Source: Thermoproteota archaeon (GTDB lineage Archaea > Thermoproteota > Nitrososphaeria_A > Caldarchaeales > Calditenuaceae). From it: a stretch of 48,488 nt of DNA. The notes under the pieces were generated by a model. The model was not told the origin of the DNA. It worked only from the letters and a program-made list of their open reading frames with translations, and did no database searches. Shown here piece after piece: positions 1-10,270 of this stretch (position 1 is the first letter of the stretch; each line of letters starts with the position of its first letter). The position numbers were made by a program, and so were the translations under genes. Where the stretch lies: assembly GCA_030550155.1 (NCBI GenBank), contig JAUQPZ010000007.1, positions 1 to 48,488 of the forward strand. Direction: 5' to 3'.

Positions 1-93
1 ACCATCTACAAGGCCAACTATGTAGTAGTAGAGATACTTCCTTCTGCGAGGCAGTCGTTCCGGATCGACCAAGTCTCCGAACTCATTGAGCAA
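1..93 (-). CDS. LAGLIDADG homing endonuclease, N-terminus only
   Basis: An open frame follows an in-frame TAG (102-100) and runs off the left edge. TTG at 93-91 is the likely start, preceded by AAGGA. The last visible residues are YYYIVGLVDG, which matches the first LAGLIDADG helix (consensus roughly xxGLIDADG). That helix supplies one metal-binding acidic residue and half of the dimer or pseudo-dimer interface in homing endonucleases. Only about 31 residues are visible, so the number of motifs and the catalytic state are unknown. Its place inside the 23S intron is what is expected for an intron-encoded endonuclease that cleaves intronless 23S alleles. It was missed by length-filtered gene calling because it is cut by the edge. 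Confidence 0.8.
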   Translation of the reverse strand, partial: MLNEFGDLVDPERLPRRRKYLYYYIVGLVDG

Positions 94-254
94 TCCTTGC
101 TACACCACGTAATCCTCTGTATTGATTCTTTAAAGAGTTAAGGCGGGTGGTTCCCTGCGGGTCGGTGTCATCCGGTCAACCTTTATTCCTTGCTCAGGAG
201 GCTGACCGGTCCATCCTTCCCCGCATACAGCCGGGTTTAATGACCCCCTAACTC
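1..254 (-). mobile_element. Intron inside the 23S rRNA gene, partial
   Basis: Read on the minus strand, the 23S sequence is normal up to TAACTCTGACCCTC and should continue TTAAGGTAGC; instead unrelated sequence starts at about 254 and runs off the left edge. The site is about E. coli 1924/1925, between helix 69 and the following strand. As I recall, I-CeuI (1923) and I-PpoI (1925) introns use the same neighbourhood. The intron encodes a LAGLIDADG protein (1-93). TGACCC at the exon end (262-257) can pair with GGGTCA at 246-241. The 3' half and exon 2 are outside the window, so the bulge-helix-bulge splice motif expected of archaeal rRNA introns cannot be checked. Confidence 0.85.
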
Positions 255-2316
<2,062 letters not shown>

Positions 2317-2320
2317 CAAG

Positions 2321-2427
2321 GCGTGGCCTACTTCGCCACGCTCCACACACCTCTGCAATGCGGTCATTGGAAATTGTTTTTCTCCTCCCGCGTTCATGCC
2401 TCCCCAGGCTTTTTCAGCTGGGGGGCA
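2321..2427 (-). other. Pre-23S rRNA leader with hairpins
   Basis: Between the promoter and the mature 5' end the transcript contains two inverted repeats: a 7-bp stem at 2321-2341 (GCGTGGC/GCCACGC) and a stem of about 10 bp with one bulge at 2397-2427 (TGCCCCCCAG pairing with CTGGGGAGGCA). They probably belong to the processing stem of the precursor rRNA; the partner sequences 3' of the gene are outside the window. Confidence 0.5.
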
Positions 2428-2464
2428 AACATCTTTAATCGCACTATTCTTGTGTGGGTTGTGG

Positions 2465-2479
2465 CTTATAAATTTATAC
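2465..2479 (-). promoter_or_regulatory. TATA box of the 23S rRNA gene
   Basis: The palindrome TATAAATTTATA lies 11 bases past the stop codon of the preceding gene and about 150 bases before the mature 23S 5' end. Archaeal TATA boxes place the start about 25 bases downstream, here near 2446. The gene therefore has its own promoter and does not depend on an upstream 16S unit. Confidence 0.6.
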
Positions 2480-2489
2480 CGAGTGGGCG

Positions 2490-3896
2490 CTAGTCGGTGA
2501 TTAAAACTTTTAGCTCCTCCAGCTCATGTGGAAAACTGCTCCTCAGCTTGTCGACAAGGTTCTGGCCGTTGATCCTTACTTTGCCCTTCAACACTATATC
2601 GACGTCTCCGTAGACTTCATCGATTGAGTCAACCTCTTCCCAGGATGCGAGCTCTGATGTTAGCTTTAGTGTGTCCACCTGAGGTTTGAGCTTAAGAAGT
2701 ATGTAGGCCCTCTCCTCTCCGAAGAATCTTCTAACGATGTCCTCGCTTATCCTCCTGCCTAAGGCCTCACTCAGATAGTTGGCGAGCTCCTTGGGCGAGC
2801 CACGCTTCCCCGTGGTCGATACCCTTCTGACGATCTCCTCGACAATTCTACGCGCGTCAATCTCGTTCAGGTCGTGGCCGTTCATCTTAGCCATCTCTAG
2901 TATTAGCTTGTGGCTCATATAGGGGCTGACAGCGTATCTCACACTCTCGATATCGTAGCTCAGCTTCTTTCCTGGCATGTAGCCCTCGGGCTTTTTGATG
3001 ACCATCGATTGATGGACGCCCGCTCTGATGGTTTTGGCTTCCTCAGAGAGTGGGTGGCGCCAAGGTATCTGTATTCCTGTGAGCCTAGAGAACTTTCTGT
3101 AAACTTTACTGAGAATCTCTCTCTTTATTCCGAAGTCGTAACCGTGGATGTCTTGAAGGGGCGCGACGACCTCGTACAGGTCTGCTATCCCGTTCCTGTC
3201 TCCGATGCCCAACATTGTTACATGCGCCTCCCCGGCACCTGCGAGGACTGACTCGATAGTGTTCGCTGAGGCGTGGCCATAGTCGTTATGGAAGTGAGCC
3301 GCAACGGGCAGGGAGCACCTCTCCACACAATACTCCGTAAAGTCCTTGGCGTCCTTCGGCGTCATCAGGCCGGCCGTGTCGGGGATGCTTATCAGTGTCG
3401 CTCCCGCAGACTTCAGTTCTCTCGAGAATCCAAGCAAGTCGTCAAGAACGTCGAGCCTCTTCTCCATGAAGAGCCTTGAAGCGTCCTCATAAGTTACGCG
3501 GACATAGTCAAACCCAAAGGGCTTAACCATCTCAACAGCCTCAACCATCCTAGTCTTTGCCTCCGAGTAGTCGATTCCGCCGAGCTTATAGTCAAGGTGT
3601 AGCTGGGATACGGCAAGGTAAAGGGCCACGCCGTGGATGTCGTATCTCGCCATAGCGTCGACATCTCTCTTGAAGGCTCTTCCATGCATCACCACTTGGA
3701 CACCGTGATCCATTAGCAGCTTAACAAGCTTAGAGTTATCATCGTAAGAGGTCCTGCCGGGGTAGTCTACTGTAACCTCTATTCGTCTGAGGCCTGTCTC
3801 GACAAGTAACTCTGATATCGCAAGCTTCTTTTCAATGCTGAAGAACCTGTAAAGCTCGCCTTCTCTAAGGGTTGAGTCTAATATTTCGCATTGCAA
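2490..3896 (-). CDS. Homocitrate / 2-isopropylmalate synthase-like enzyme with RAM domain
   Basis: HMGL-type TIM barrel of the LeuA/LysS/AksA family, which condenses acetyl-CoA with a 2-oxo acid. DSTLREGE (residues 7-14) and HFHND (201-205) carry the metal ligands and catalytic acid residues. Residues about 395-468 look like the RAM/AsnC-type small-molecule domain found in archaeal homocitrate synthases (LysS), not the LeuA dimer domain, so I favour homocitrate synthase of lysine biosynthesis; isopropylmalate or citramalate synthesis is possible. The start is TTG at 3896. The TATA box at about 3920-3935 puts transcription start at or just before it, so the mRNA is probably leaderless. leuC-leuD, about 9 kb away, could act on the product. 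Length 468 aa. Confidence 0.8.
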   Translation of the reverse strand: MQCEILDSTLREGELYRFFSIEKKLAISELLVETGLRRIEVTVDYPGRTSYDDNSKLVKLLMDHGVQVVMHGRAFKRDVDAMARYDIHGVALYLAVSQLHLDYKLGGIDYSEAKTRMVEAVEMVKPFGFDYVRVTYEDASRLFMEKRLDVLDDLLGFSRELKSAGATLISIPDTAGLMTPKDAKDFTEYCVERCSLPVAAHFHNDYGHASANTIESVLAGAGEAHVTMLGIGDRNGIADLYEVVAPLQDIHGYDFGIKREILSKVYRKFSRLTGIQIPWRHPLSEEAKTIRAGVHQSMVIKKPEGYMPGKKLSYDIESVRYAVSPYMSHKLILEMAKMNGHDLNEIDARRIVEEIVRRVSTTGKRGSPKELANYLSEALGRRISEDIVRRFFGEERAYILLKLKPQVDTLKLTSELASWEEVDSIDEVYGDVDIVLKGKVRINGQNLVDKLRSSFPHELEELKVLITD

Positions 3897-3919
3897 GGTT
3901 GGGACAAGTTGCTTAGGCT

Positions 3920-3935
3920 AAAATATAAAATTTAT
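3920..3935 (-). promoter_or_regulatory. TATA box for the homocitrate synthase-like gene
   Basis: The minus strand reads AAATTTTATATTTTAG here. Its centre is about 31 bases before the TTG at 3896, which gives a leaderless or nearly leaderless mRNA. Confidence 0.5.
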
Positions 3936-4042
3936 TTCGACAATTGCAGATTAGTGTTTTTACGCACCTAAAAGACACGAAAACCTCCAAAAACCTCCTC
4001 TCCGCAAAAGTAGAAGAAATATATATCCATGGCTCTGAGACT

Positions 4043-4285
4043 ATGGTTTGTAGGGAAAAAATGACGCTCTCGAGGCTTATAGGGTTCCTTATGATGGTCT
4101 TCTCGCCGGTCGGACTTGCTTTCTACACCCTTTGGTTCTTCGGGCTTTTGAAAGGGTTTGACCCGGAGCTGGCCTTGAGGCTCACGGTATACGCACTGGC
4201 CAGTTTTTTCTTCAGCATCGTCGGTGTCCTCGGATACTTGGTTGTTACGGCTCCGCGGTCGAGGGAGGGCGGTGAAGGTGGTTAA
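4043..4285 (+). CDS. Small two-helix membrane protein, unknown function
   Basis: I do not recognise the family. From ATG 4043 it is 80 residues with two strongly hydrophobic stretches (about 8-33 and 43-68) and a charged tail rich in Gly, Arg and Glu. The frame is open back to 3944, but ATG 4043 is preferred because AATATATAT at 4018-4026 lies about 21 bases upstream, as in the leaderless genes nearby. Its last 14 bases overlap the start of the MEMO gene, which suggests co-transcription and translational coupling. The sequence gives no further function. Confidence 0.55.
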   Translation: MVCREKMTLSRLIGFLMMVFSPVGLAFYTLWFFGLLKGFDPELALRLTVYALASFFFSIVGVLGYLVVTAPRSREGGEGG

Positions 4286-5123
4286 GCGTTATCCCGCTGT
4301 GGCAGGTTATTTCTACGAGTCTGACCGCGAGAGATTGAGAAAGCAGATAGAGGCCTGCTTTACCTCTAAGCACGGCCCAGGCTCACTCCCAGTAAAAGGT
4401 GGTTCAGGAGCTCCGCCAATTCTCGTATCGCCTCACGCAGGATACGTCTACTCGGGGCCTGTAGCGGCTCACAGCTATCTTCAGGCATCCTTAGGGTCCA
4501 TGCCGAAGAGTGTTGTTGTGGTGGGGCCGAATCATCACGGTGAGGGAAGTGAGGTCTCGATATATCCTCCGGGTAGCTGGGTTACGCCGCTAGGAGATGT
4601 CGAGATCGACGCCGAGCTTTCAAAAAAGCTGGTCGAAGAAAGTGACTTGATCTCGATGGACGAGTTCAGTCACGTCTATGAGCACTCGATAGAAGTTCAG
4701 CTCCCGTTCATACAATTTATTTACGGACACGTTAAATTCGTGCCCATATGTATGCTCAACCAGTCAATTGACGCAGCTATGCATGTGGGCGAGGTATTGG
4801 CTAAGGCCATAGAGAGGCCGGGGGAAACCCTGGTGGTGGCTAGCTCAGACTTCACACACTATGAGCCCCACGACGTAGCAGTGAGCAGGGATAGGCCTGT
4901 CATAGAAAAGATACTCAGGCTCGACGTTGAAGGGTTCTACACAGAGATGAGGGATCGTGGGGCTACTCTCTGCGGCTATGGCCCCATAGGAGCGGTCATG
5001 AGATATGCTGAGCTGAAGGGCTACAGTGTTGCACGTCTGCTGAAATACGCGACAAGCGGTGACACAAGCGGAGACAGGTCATCAGTGGTCGGATACGCCT
5101 CAATCGCCTTCTACACCAAGTAG
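4272..5123 (+). CDS. MEMO1 family protein
   Basis: Members of this family (AmmeMemoRadiSam system protein B, human MEMO1) fold like extradiol dioxygenases. The metal-binding residues are visible: HAGYVYSG near residue 45, GPNHHGEG near 80, DFTHYEPHD near 195 and GATLCGYGPIG near 235 (His, His, His, Cys). The frame is open from 4224, but GTG 4272 is chosen because GGGAGGGCG precedes it and the family homology begins at KRYPAVAGYF. It is 283 aa and overlaps the small membrane protein gene by 14 bases. No AMMECR1 or radical SAM partner is seen in the window. Confidence 0.88.
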   Translation: MKVVKRYPAVAGYFYESDRERLRKQIEACFTSKHGPGSLPVKGGSGAPPILVSPHAGYVYSGPVAAHSYLQASLGSMPKSVVVVGPNHHGEGSEVSIYPPGSWVTPLGDVEIDAELSKKLVEESDLISMDEFSHVYEHSIEVQLPFIQFIYGHVKFVPICMLNQSIDAAMHVGEVLAKAIERPGETLVVASSDFTHYEPHDVAVSRDRPVIEKILRLDVEGFYTEMRDRGATLCGYGPIGAVMRYAELKGYSVARLLKYATSGDTSGDRSSVVGYASIAFYTK

Positions 5124-5131
5124 ATTTTCTG

Positions 5132-6523
5132 TCACTGGTTATACTTTCGGTGAAGCTCGTCAGAGTATTCTCTATACTTGAGGATGATTGGGCACCATTC
5201 TCTCTCGGGGCAGTATCCGAGGTGCTTGCACTTCTCACCCATCAACTTCATGAGCCATGGGACAGTGCGCGCCACATCCCTCCAAAGCTTATACGCTATG
5301 GCTCTCTCCTCCCACTGCGCCGCACTGCACGTCCTGGTTGCGAGGAATCCCATGGGGCTGAGGAGGTTGAAGAGGTTATAGCTCCTGACTATTCTCAACT
5401 TGACAGAGTTGGGGAGAGCATAGAGGGCGGCTGCCTGCTGATTCTCGGAGACAAGTTCTGAGTACAGTTCAAGAAGCTCGGTACAGCCCTCGGTGAAAAC
5501 GTTTAATGATTGCTGGCCTGACTTCACAGAAGGCGGGACAACCATGTTGCCCTCAGGGTCTTTAAGCCATCTTTCAGCAGCCTCAACCAAGGACTCAGTC
5601 ACTGTCGGGACGGTCCTATGCCTTATTGCCTGATGATACGCTGCGAGGGAGAGCGCCTCCGCCGTCAGAACCCTGAACAGGGAGCCGGCCTGTTGTCCGC
5701 CGATGCTCCAAGGATCAAGCTCACCGAGGCCGGGTGGATAGTCGACCGAGAGTAGCTCGGCTTCGTCTGCGGGCTTGTTGCCTGCTATCTTTTCCAAGAC
5801 CCTGTCTGGCTGTCTGAGGGGGTCTGATACGGCATAGTATCCCCATTTAGCTCTGAAACTCAGCCTCGACTCAAGTATGAGTGGAAACCTGCTCCTCGCG
5901 GCCTCGATGGTCTTCTCTGCGAGAACTCTGAGCTCTGCTGGCACAATTCCTGAATCCTCCTCAACCTTCCGGAGCAGATATAGGTTTGACTCGAGTGAGA
6001 GGGCTGTGAAGAGTGAGGTGGCTGCGGAGAGTGGGAGAACGTACCTAGAGTCCTCGAGCTCTATGCCTGACTGGGAGAGGGTCTTATAGGCGTGAAAGCA
6101 CTTGTCCATGACCCTCGAGTATCTTTTCTCGAGCTCCGCGCCTCTCAGCTCAGCCGGGATGAGAAGCCTCTCCCTAACCATCGGGGCCCTCCTCTGGCTC
6201 TCTTGGAGATAGCTGCCGAAGACGGGCGCCACAATCAGCATAGACGCTAAACGGCTACAGTTTGAGATCTCCCCGAATAATATTGCTGAGGTTGCTAGGG
6301 ATGAGTGGCCCCTCCTAGTCGACTCCCTGTGCACTTTGGCCGCCAGCTTCGCTATGTTTTTACCGCCTGAGAGGGCTTCTGAGACCCTGTCCCTTATGCT
6401 TACGCCGTGGAAAGTGCCGATGCCCTCGATGGCTATAACCTCGTCAGGACCGAGCTCGATAGAATCACACTTGTAGACAGGGCCGACTGAGAAGAGTTCG
6501 TACACAAGCTCGTCAGTATACAT
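5132..6523 (-). CDS. thyX: Tandem ThyX-like flavin-dependent thymidylate synthase
   Basis: ThyX makes dTMP from dUMP using FAD, NADPH and methylene-tetrahydrofolate. This 463-aa protein is about twice a normal ThyX and contains two ThyX-like halves. Half 1 (about 35-245) has GHSSLAT (72-78), SRLAS, YLQESQRR (105-112) and SRYVLPLSAAT (159-169), but VAP (98-100) where the RHR signature should be. Half 2 (about 280-463) has RHR (301-303), YALPNS and AQWEER (402-407), but TESLVEA where half 1 keeps SQRR. The active-site motifs are thus split between halves. Normal ThyX sites lie at subunit interfaces, so a pseudo-dimer with one type of working site is plausible (inference). Start ATG 6523. Confidence 0.75.
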   Translation of the reverse strand: MYTDELVYELFSVGPVYKCDSIELGPDEVIAIEGIGTFHGVSIRDRVSEALSGGKNIAKLAAKVHRESTRRGHSSLATSAILFGEISNCSRLASMLIVAPVFGSYLQESQRRAPMVRERLLIPAELRGAELEKRYSRVMDKCFHAYKTLSQSGIELEDSRYVLPLSAATSLFTALSLESNLYLLRKVEEDSGIVPAELRVLAEKTIEAARSRFPLILESRLSFRAKWGYYAVSDPLRQPDRVLEKIAGNKPADEAELLSVDYPPGLGELDPWSIGGQQAGSLFRVLTAEALSLAAYHQAIRHRTVPTVTESLVEAAERWLKDPEGNMVVPPSVKSGQQSLNVFTEGCTELLELYSELVSENQQAAALYALPNSVKLRIVRSYNLFNLLSPMGFLATRTCSAAQWEERAIAYKLWRDVARTVPWLMKLMGEKCKHLGYCPEREWCPIILKYREYSDELHRKYNQ

Positions 6524-6852
6524 TCTATCTCGCCTAAAAAAGCATGTCCCGCCTCATTAAATCATAACCCTATAACCCATCCGCCCACTCTTCCGTAAAT
6601 CCGACAACCAAGCCTGAAAGACTTGGAGTAGAAGAGGAGGTGCCCGGCATTTAGCGGTTTCTGGGAAAGGGCGCTCCCCATGACGCCCGCACGCTAATGT
6701 CCTTTATGAGGGTTTGACTCTGTTACAGAGGCATGTTCAGCGGAGAATGGACTCGCCCCAGTCTTTTCTGGGCAATACCGTCGAGCATTAGAGTAGATGT
6801 GAGGGGCCAAAGGAGCTGGCTATCTTAATATCACACAGGTGTTTCTGATTCT
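6524..6852. other. 329-bp intergenic region with inverted repeats
   Basis: No convincing protein-coding frame. Several short inverted repeats occur: CTCTGTTACAGAG (about 6718-6730), CCCAG/CTGGG around TCTTTT (about 6757-6772), GGGCG/CGCCC (about 6669-6687) and CAAG/CTTG (about 6609-6625). I checked for tRNA, 5S, SRP RNA (no GGAAGG tetraloop region) and RNase P RNA (no GAGGAAAGTC) and found none. It should hold the promoters of the ThyX and PspC genes: TTTAATGAG near 6554-6562 (minus) and TCTTAATATC near 6823-6832 (plus). An unrecognised structured RNA is possible. Confidence 0.3.
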
Positions 6853-7287
6853 GTGGGCTTGGAGGGAAGCGGCGGAGGCCAGAAGAGGCTCTGTAAGTCC
6901 AATAGGCATAAAATCGTTGCAGGGGTGTTGGGCGGTATTGCAGACTATCTCGGCGTGGACCCTAACATCATTAGGCTCATCTTCATCGTTGTCTTGTTCT
7001 TGAACTTCTATGCGGCCTTGGCCCTATATGTCGCGGCCGCGATTCTCCTACCGTCCGAGAACGAGAGAGGCGTTACAAGGATGCCGGCTGAGAAGGCTGT
7101 GTTAGCGGTTGCGGCGACGATAATGGTCTTCGTAGGCGTCAACTTTGTGTCCAGTCTGGCGGAGGTCCAGAGGCTCATAGCTTTTCTGGGGTTTTTCTCA
7201 CCAATCGTCGGGTTAGTGCTCCTCATAGCCGGCGTTGCACTCCTCTTCATGGTTCTGAGAGAGGAGGGCAGGTCTCGAGCCGCCTAA
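6853..7287 (+). CDS. PspC-domain membrane protein
   Basis: Residues about 12-70 form a PspC domain: a basic start, then KIVAGVLGGIADYLGVDPN and one long hydrophobic segment ending ILLPSE. Two further hydrophobic segments follow (about 80-100 and 110-137) with a basic tail, giving an integral membrane protein of 144 aa. In bacteria PspC domains take part in envelope-stress signalling; the role in archaea is not known to me. The start is GTG 6853; TCTTAATATC at 6823-6832 sits about 26 bases upstream, so the mRNA is probably leaderless. Its last 41 bases overlap the convergent MFS gene. Confidence 0.8.
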   Translation: MGLEGSGGGQKRLCKSNRHKIVAGVLGGIADYLGVDPNIIRLIFIVVLFLNFYAALALYVAAAILLPSENERGVTRMPAEKAVLAVAATIMVFVGVNFVSSLAEVQRLIAFLGFFSPIVGLVLLIAGVALLFMVLREEGRSRAA

Positions 7288-8494
7288 TCCTAAGCGTGAG
7301 GAATGCTAAGGCGAGGGGCGCTAAGGAAACTAGGGCGGAGTATTGGAACATGATGGCGTAGGAGGTCGCCTCTGCGAGGCTCCCCCAGAGATACCCGCCT
7401 ATCACGCCTCCCATGCTGAATGTGGCTCCGTAAAGCCCCATATATGCACCACGCATATTCTCGGGCACTATCTCAGAGGCATAGGCTATTGAGACGACGA
7501 ATAGGCCGCCGTATGTTAGGCCGTTGAGGACCTGTGCCAGAATTACAACGAGTGTGTCACCTGATAGGCCGGTTATCGCCTGCCTCAGCGGGAAACCCGC
7601 TAGGCATAGCAGGAGAATCGGCCTTCTTCCAACCCTGTCTGAAAGCCTACCCAGATATATCATGGCAGGTATCTCAGATAAGCCCATGATGGCGAAAGCA
7701 GTAGAAACCGCTAGTGGGGTGGTGTTAAGAGTGTTGATCATGTGGAGTGAGAGGAAGCTCATATTTGAGGAGAGGACCACGAAGGAGAGCGTCGATATGA
7801 GGAGTAGAACACCAGGCGCCCCCCTCAACAGGCTGAGACTGCTGTTCACTGCGCCTCTATTGATGCGCGCTCTGCGGCTCTCCCTGAGCCCATAGCACGT
7901 CAAGACGGAGAGACATACAATAACCGATGAGACTAGAAACACAGCCCTAAAACCCAGGGCTGAGACAAGCGCGCCGCCTAAGAACGTTCCCGGGACCCAG
8001 CCAATGCTTCCGCCGATTCTTATCTTGCCGAAGCCCCCTCCCCTGGAATGCCCACCGTGCTCCAGCACATCGAGCGAGTAGGCCGTAAACGCCGTGTTCG
8101 CAGCGCCGCCCCCCATCATGAGAAGAGTAAACATGACTATCGTCGATATCGGGTCCCTAACCATGGAGAGGAGCATGTATGAAGCTGTTGCAAGCAGGGT
8201 CATCGAGATCAGCGTCTTGAGCCGGCCGACTCGGTCTGACAGCCTCCCCATATAATACGAGAAGATTCCAGACATGATGTTGCTCAGGGTGAATGAGAGG
8301 CCTATCTGGCTCGGTGTTAAGCCGCCCTCCTCCAAGACGAGGGGGAAGTAAGGGAAAGAAACACCCAATGCTAGAAAATACATGGCGTTCCAGAGCAACA
8401 TCGCCGTTATAGGCGGTAAAGCCAACTCTGCAAACTCATCTGCGGCACCTCGTAATTTAAGTTTGATTGCTGACTTTGCGATGCTCTCTGTCAA
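7247..8494 (-). CDS. MFS transporter, paralogue A
   Basis: About 12 hydrophobic segments and the MFS loop signatures GRLSDRVGRLKT (after helix 2) and GRLSDRVGRRPI (after helix 8), each the classic G-x-L-[SA]-D-R-x-G-R. The substrate cannot be read from sequence. It closely resembles the carrier at 10271-11419: GLTPSQIGL, the YYxGRLSDRVGRLK loop and the end motif GAYMGLY are nearly identical. The frame starts at TTG 8494, but ATG 8401 is possible because the sequence before the first helix is longer than in the paralogue. It overlaps the convergent PspC gene by 41 bases. Confidence 0.85.
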   Translation of the reverse strand: MTESIAKSAIKLKLRGAADEFAELALPPITAMLLWNAMYFLALGVSFPYFPLVLEEGGLTPSQIGLSFTLSNIMSGIFSYYMGRLSDRVGRLKTLISMTLLATASYMLLSMVRDPISTIVMFTLLMMGGGAANTAFTAYSLDVLEHGGHSRGGGFGKIRIGGSIGWVPGTFLGGALVSALGFRAVFLVSSVIVCLSVLTCYGLRESRRARINRGAVNSSLSLLRGAPGVLLLISTLSFVVLSSNMSFLSLHMINTLNTTPLAVSTAFAIMGLSEIPAMIYLGRLSDRVGRRPILLLCLAGFPLRQAITGLSGDTLVVILAQVLNGLTYGGLFVVSIAYASEIVPENMRGAYMGLYGATFSMGGVIGGYLWGSLAEATSYAIMFQYSALVSLAPLALAFLTLRIRRLETCPPLSEP

Positions 8495-8524
8495 AAATTA
8501 AAATATTCCGTGAGAGGAGTAGTC

Positions 8525-9073
8525 TTGAGGTTGCGGCTATCCACGGCCCTACTCATCATATTTCTGGCCTCCGCGGCTATATCTACAGCCCTGTGGTACC
8601 AAATTCAAGCGATGCAGCAGGCCGCGATTGTGAGGGCGGAGAAGCTCGTGCCCTTCAGTGAGGCGGGCGCGGAGCCGGAACTCGGAGCCATCGCTTTTAC
8701 ACTTGAGGCAGTCACGCCGATAATTTCTGTCGCCTCTTGGGCTGGCGTCGCGGCGACGCTCGCGTACAAGGGTTTAGTGAGGCATCTGTGGTCTAAAAGC
8801 ATGTTCGACTACTCCGTATTCCGGCTGATGGTTAAGATGCGGGGAGCGTCCACGAGAGTGAAGCTGTTGAAGAGCCTCGAGAAGCCTATGAATAGGTATC
8901 AGCTTGCGAAGACCCTTGGCATGGATTGGAAGACTGTGGATAGGAACGTGGAGATCTTGAAGAGCTATGGGCTTATACACGAGGCCGATGGAGAGGAGGG
9001 GGAGAGGCTCTATGTTCTCAGCCCACAGGGTCAGCAGCTCTTAGAGTTGCTAGAAAGGCTCTCCGAGACCTAA
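8525..9073 (+). CDS. Membrane-anchored winged-helix regulator
   Basis: The N-terminal half has two hydrophobic segments (about residues 5-25 and 60-85 from TTG 8525). The C-terminal 80 residues form an ArsR/MarR-like winged helix (RVKLLKSLEKPMNRYQLAKT, then WKTVDRNVEILKSYGLI and a wing rich in Glu and Gly). A transcription factor tethered to the membrane is the simplest reading; the signal is unknown. The frame opens at GTG 8510, but the AT-rich box at 8496-8507 is about 25 bases before TTG 8525, and GGAG precedes that codon. It is divergent from MFS paralogue A, whose start lies 30 bases away, so the two probably share a control region. Length 182 aa. Confidence 0.7.
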   Translation: MRLRLSTALLIIFLASAAISTALWYQIQAMQQAAIVRAEKLVPFSEAGAEPELGAIAFTLEAVTPIISVASWAGVAATLAYKGLVRHLWSKSMFDYSVFRLMVKMRGASTRVKLLKSLEKPMNRYQLAKTLGMDWKTVDRNVEILKSYGLIHEADGEEGERLYVLSPQGQQLLELLERLSET

Positions 9074-9109
9074 AGCTTATCTTTTGGAGGCAGAAATATA
9101 CGGATTGAC

Positions 9110-10246
9110 TTGACATTAACTACTCGGGGGGCTGTTGTTCAGAAAGCCGGCCTGCCCCGACCATACTCCGTCTCAAGGCCGGTAGCTGTCATGGAGCTTG
9201 AGCTTCTTCCGCCTCAGAGAGGTGAAGTCTTGGTTGAGGTAGAGGCAGCGGGGCTCTGCCACTCAGATTTGGCCTTGGTCGAGGGTGTTAGGAGGCCTCC
9301 GTTGCCAATCGTTCTGGGCCACGAGTGCGCGGGTAGGGTGGTGGAGGTGGGTGAGAATGTTGCGTCGCCGAGGAAGGGTGAGCGTGTCGTGCTATCCTTC
9401 GCCCAAAGTTGCGGCGAGTGCGTCTACTGCCTCTCGGGGAGGCCGACCATCTGCGACGCGGGACGCGCCGCCAACTATGAGGGAAAGCTAGTGACTGGGG
9501 GGACTCGCTTTAGATTAAACGGGAGAGAGGTGCATCATCATCTCGGCGTCTCAGCCTTCTCCGAATACATAGTCGTGCCCTCTTCATCAGCGATACCCGT
9601 CCCCTTTGACCTGCCCGTCGAGAAGCTAGCCCTTTTCGGATGCGCTATACCCACAGCCTTCGGAGCCGTGATGAACGTCGCACACGTCAATCTCGGCTCT
9701 TCCGTCGCGGTCTTCGGATGCGGCGGCCTGGGACTCAACCTAATTCAAGCCTCTAAAATCGTCGGGGCGACGCAGATTATCGCGGTGGACATCATTGAGA
9801 ATAAGCTTGAGAGGGCTCTTAAGCTCGGCGCCACAGACGTAGTTGACGCCTCGAAAAAAGACCCTGTCGCCGAAGTCAAAAAGCTGACAGAAGGACGCGG
9901 CGCGGATTACTGCTTTGAAGCCACGGGGGACACGAGGGTAATGACACAGGCGTTCCTAGCCACGAGGAAGGGCGGGACAACGGTCATTCTCGGCGTAACT
10001 TCATCTGAGGACAGGGTGGAGCTGCCCTCCTGGCTGATAATGGGTGAAGAGAGGCGCGTTCTAGGGTCGTATATGGGCTCCATCGTCCCGAGAAGAGACA
10101 TCCCAGTCATCCTCAACCTCTTTTCGCAGGGGAGAATAAGGCTTGAAGAGGTCATAACTGGCGAGATCCGGCTAGATGAGCTGAATGAGGCTCTGGACAG
10201 GCTGGCGGAAGGAGTTGCTGTGAGACAGATCGTCAGGATGAAGTGA
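9110..10246 (+). CDS. Zinc-dependent alcohol dehydrogenase
   Basis: Medium-chain dehydrogenase/reductase of 378 aa. Catalytic zinc ligands are Cys50 (GLCHSD) and His71-Glu72 (GHECAGRV). The structural zinc site is complete, with four cysteines in CGECVYCLSGRPTIC. The Rossmann motif is VAVFGCGGLGLN, followed by the acidic residue in AVDI that favours NAD over NADP. Substrate is unknown; alcohol, formaldehyde-glutathione-like and polyol dehydrogenases share this layout. It starts at TTG 9110. CTTATCTTTT (9077-9086) is about 28 bases upstream, giving a leaderless mRNA; a GGAGG at 9086-9090 is too far from the start to be certain. It follows the membrane winged-helix gene by 36 bases. Confidence 0.9.
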   Translation: MTLTTRGAVVQKAGLPRPYSVSRPVAVMELELLPPQRGEVLVEVEAAGLCHSDLALVEGVRRPPLPIVLGHECAGRVVEVGENVASPRKGERVVLSFAQSCGECVYCLSGRPTICDAGRAANYEGKLVTGGTRFRLNGREVHHHLGVSAFSEYIVVPSSSAIPVPFDLPVEKLALFGCAIPTAFGAVMNVAHVNLGSSVAVFGCGGLGLNLIQASKIVGATQIIAVDIIENKLERALKLGATDVVDASKKDPVAEVKKLTEGRGADYCFEATGDTRVMTQAFLATRKGGTTVILGVTSSEDRVELPSWLIMGEERRVLGSYMGSIVPRRDIPVILNLFSQGRIRLEEVITGEIRLDELNEALDRLAEGVAVRQIVRMK

Positions 10247-10270
10247 GACCCTTCATGACCTCTAAACCCT

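Noticed and set aside
3944-4042. 33-residue upstream extension of the small membrane protein
   Set aside because: It lies upstream of the TATA box at 4018-4026, and is Lys/Thr-rich without structure.
6524-6852. RNase P or SRP RNA candidate
   Set aside because: The invariant GAGGAAAGTC and SRP domain loop sequences are absent on both strands.
7247-7287. 41-base overlap of PspC and MFS genes as a sign of a broken gene
   Set aside because: Both proteins end naturally after their last membrane segment; convergent overlap is simply compact packing.
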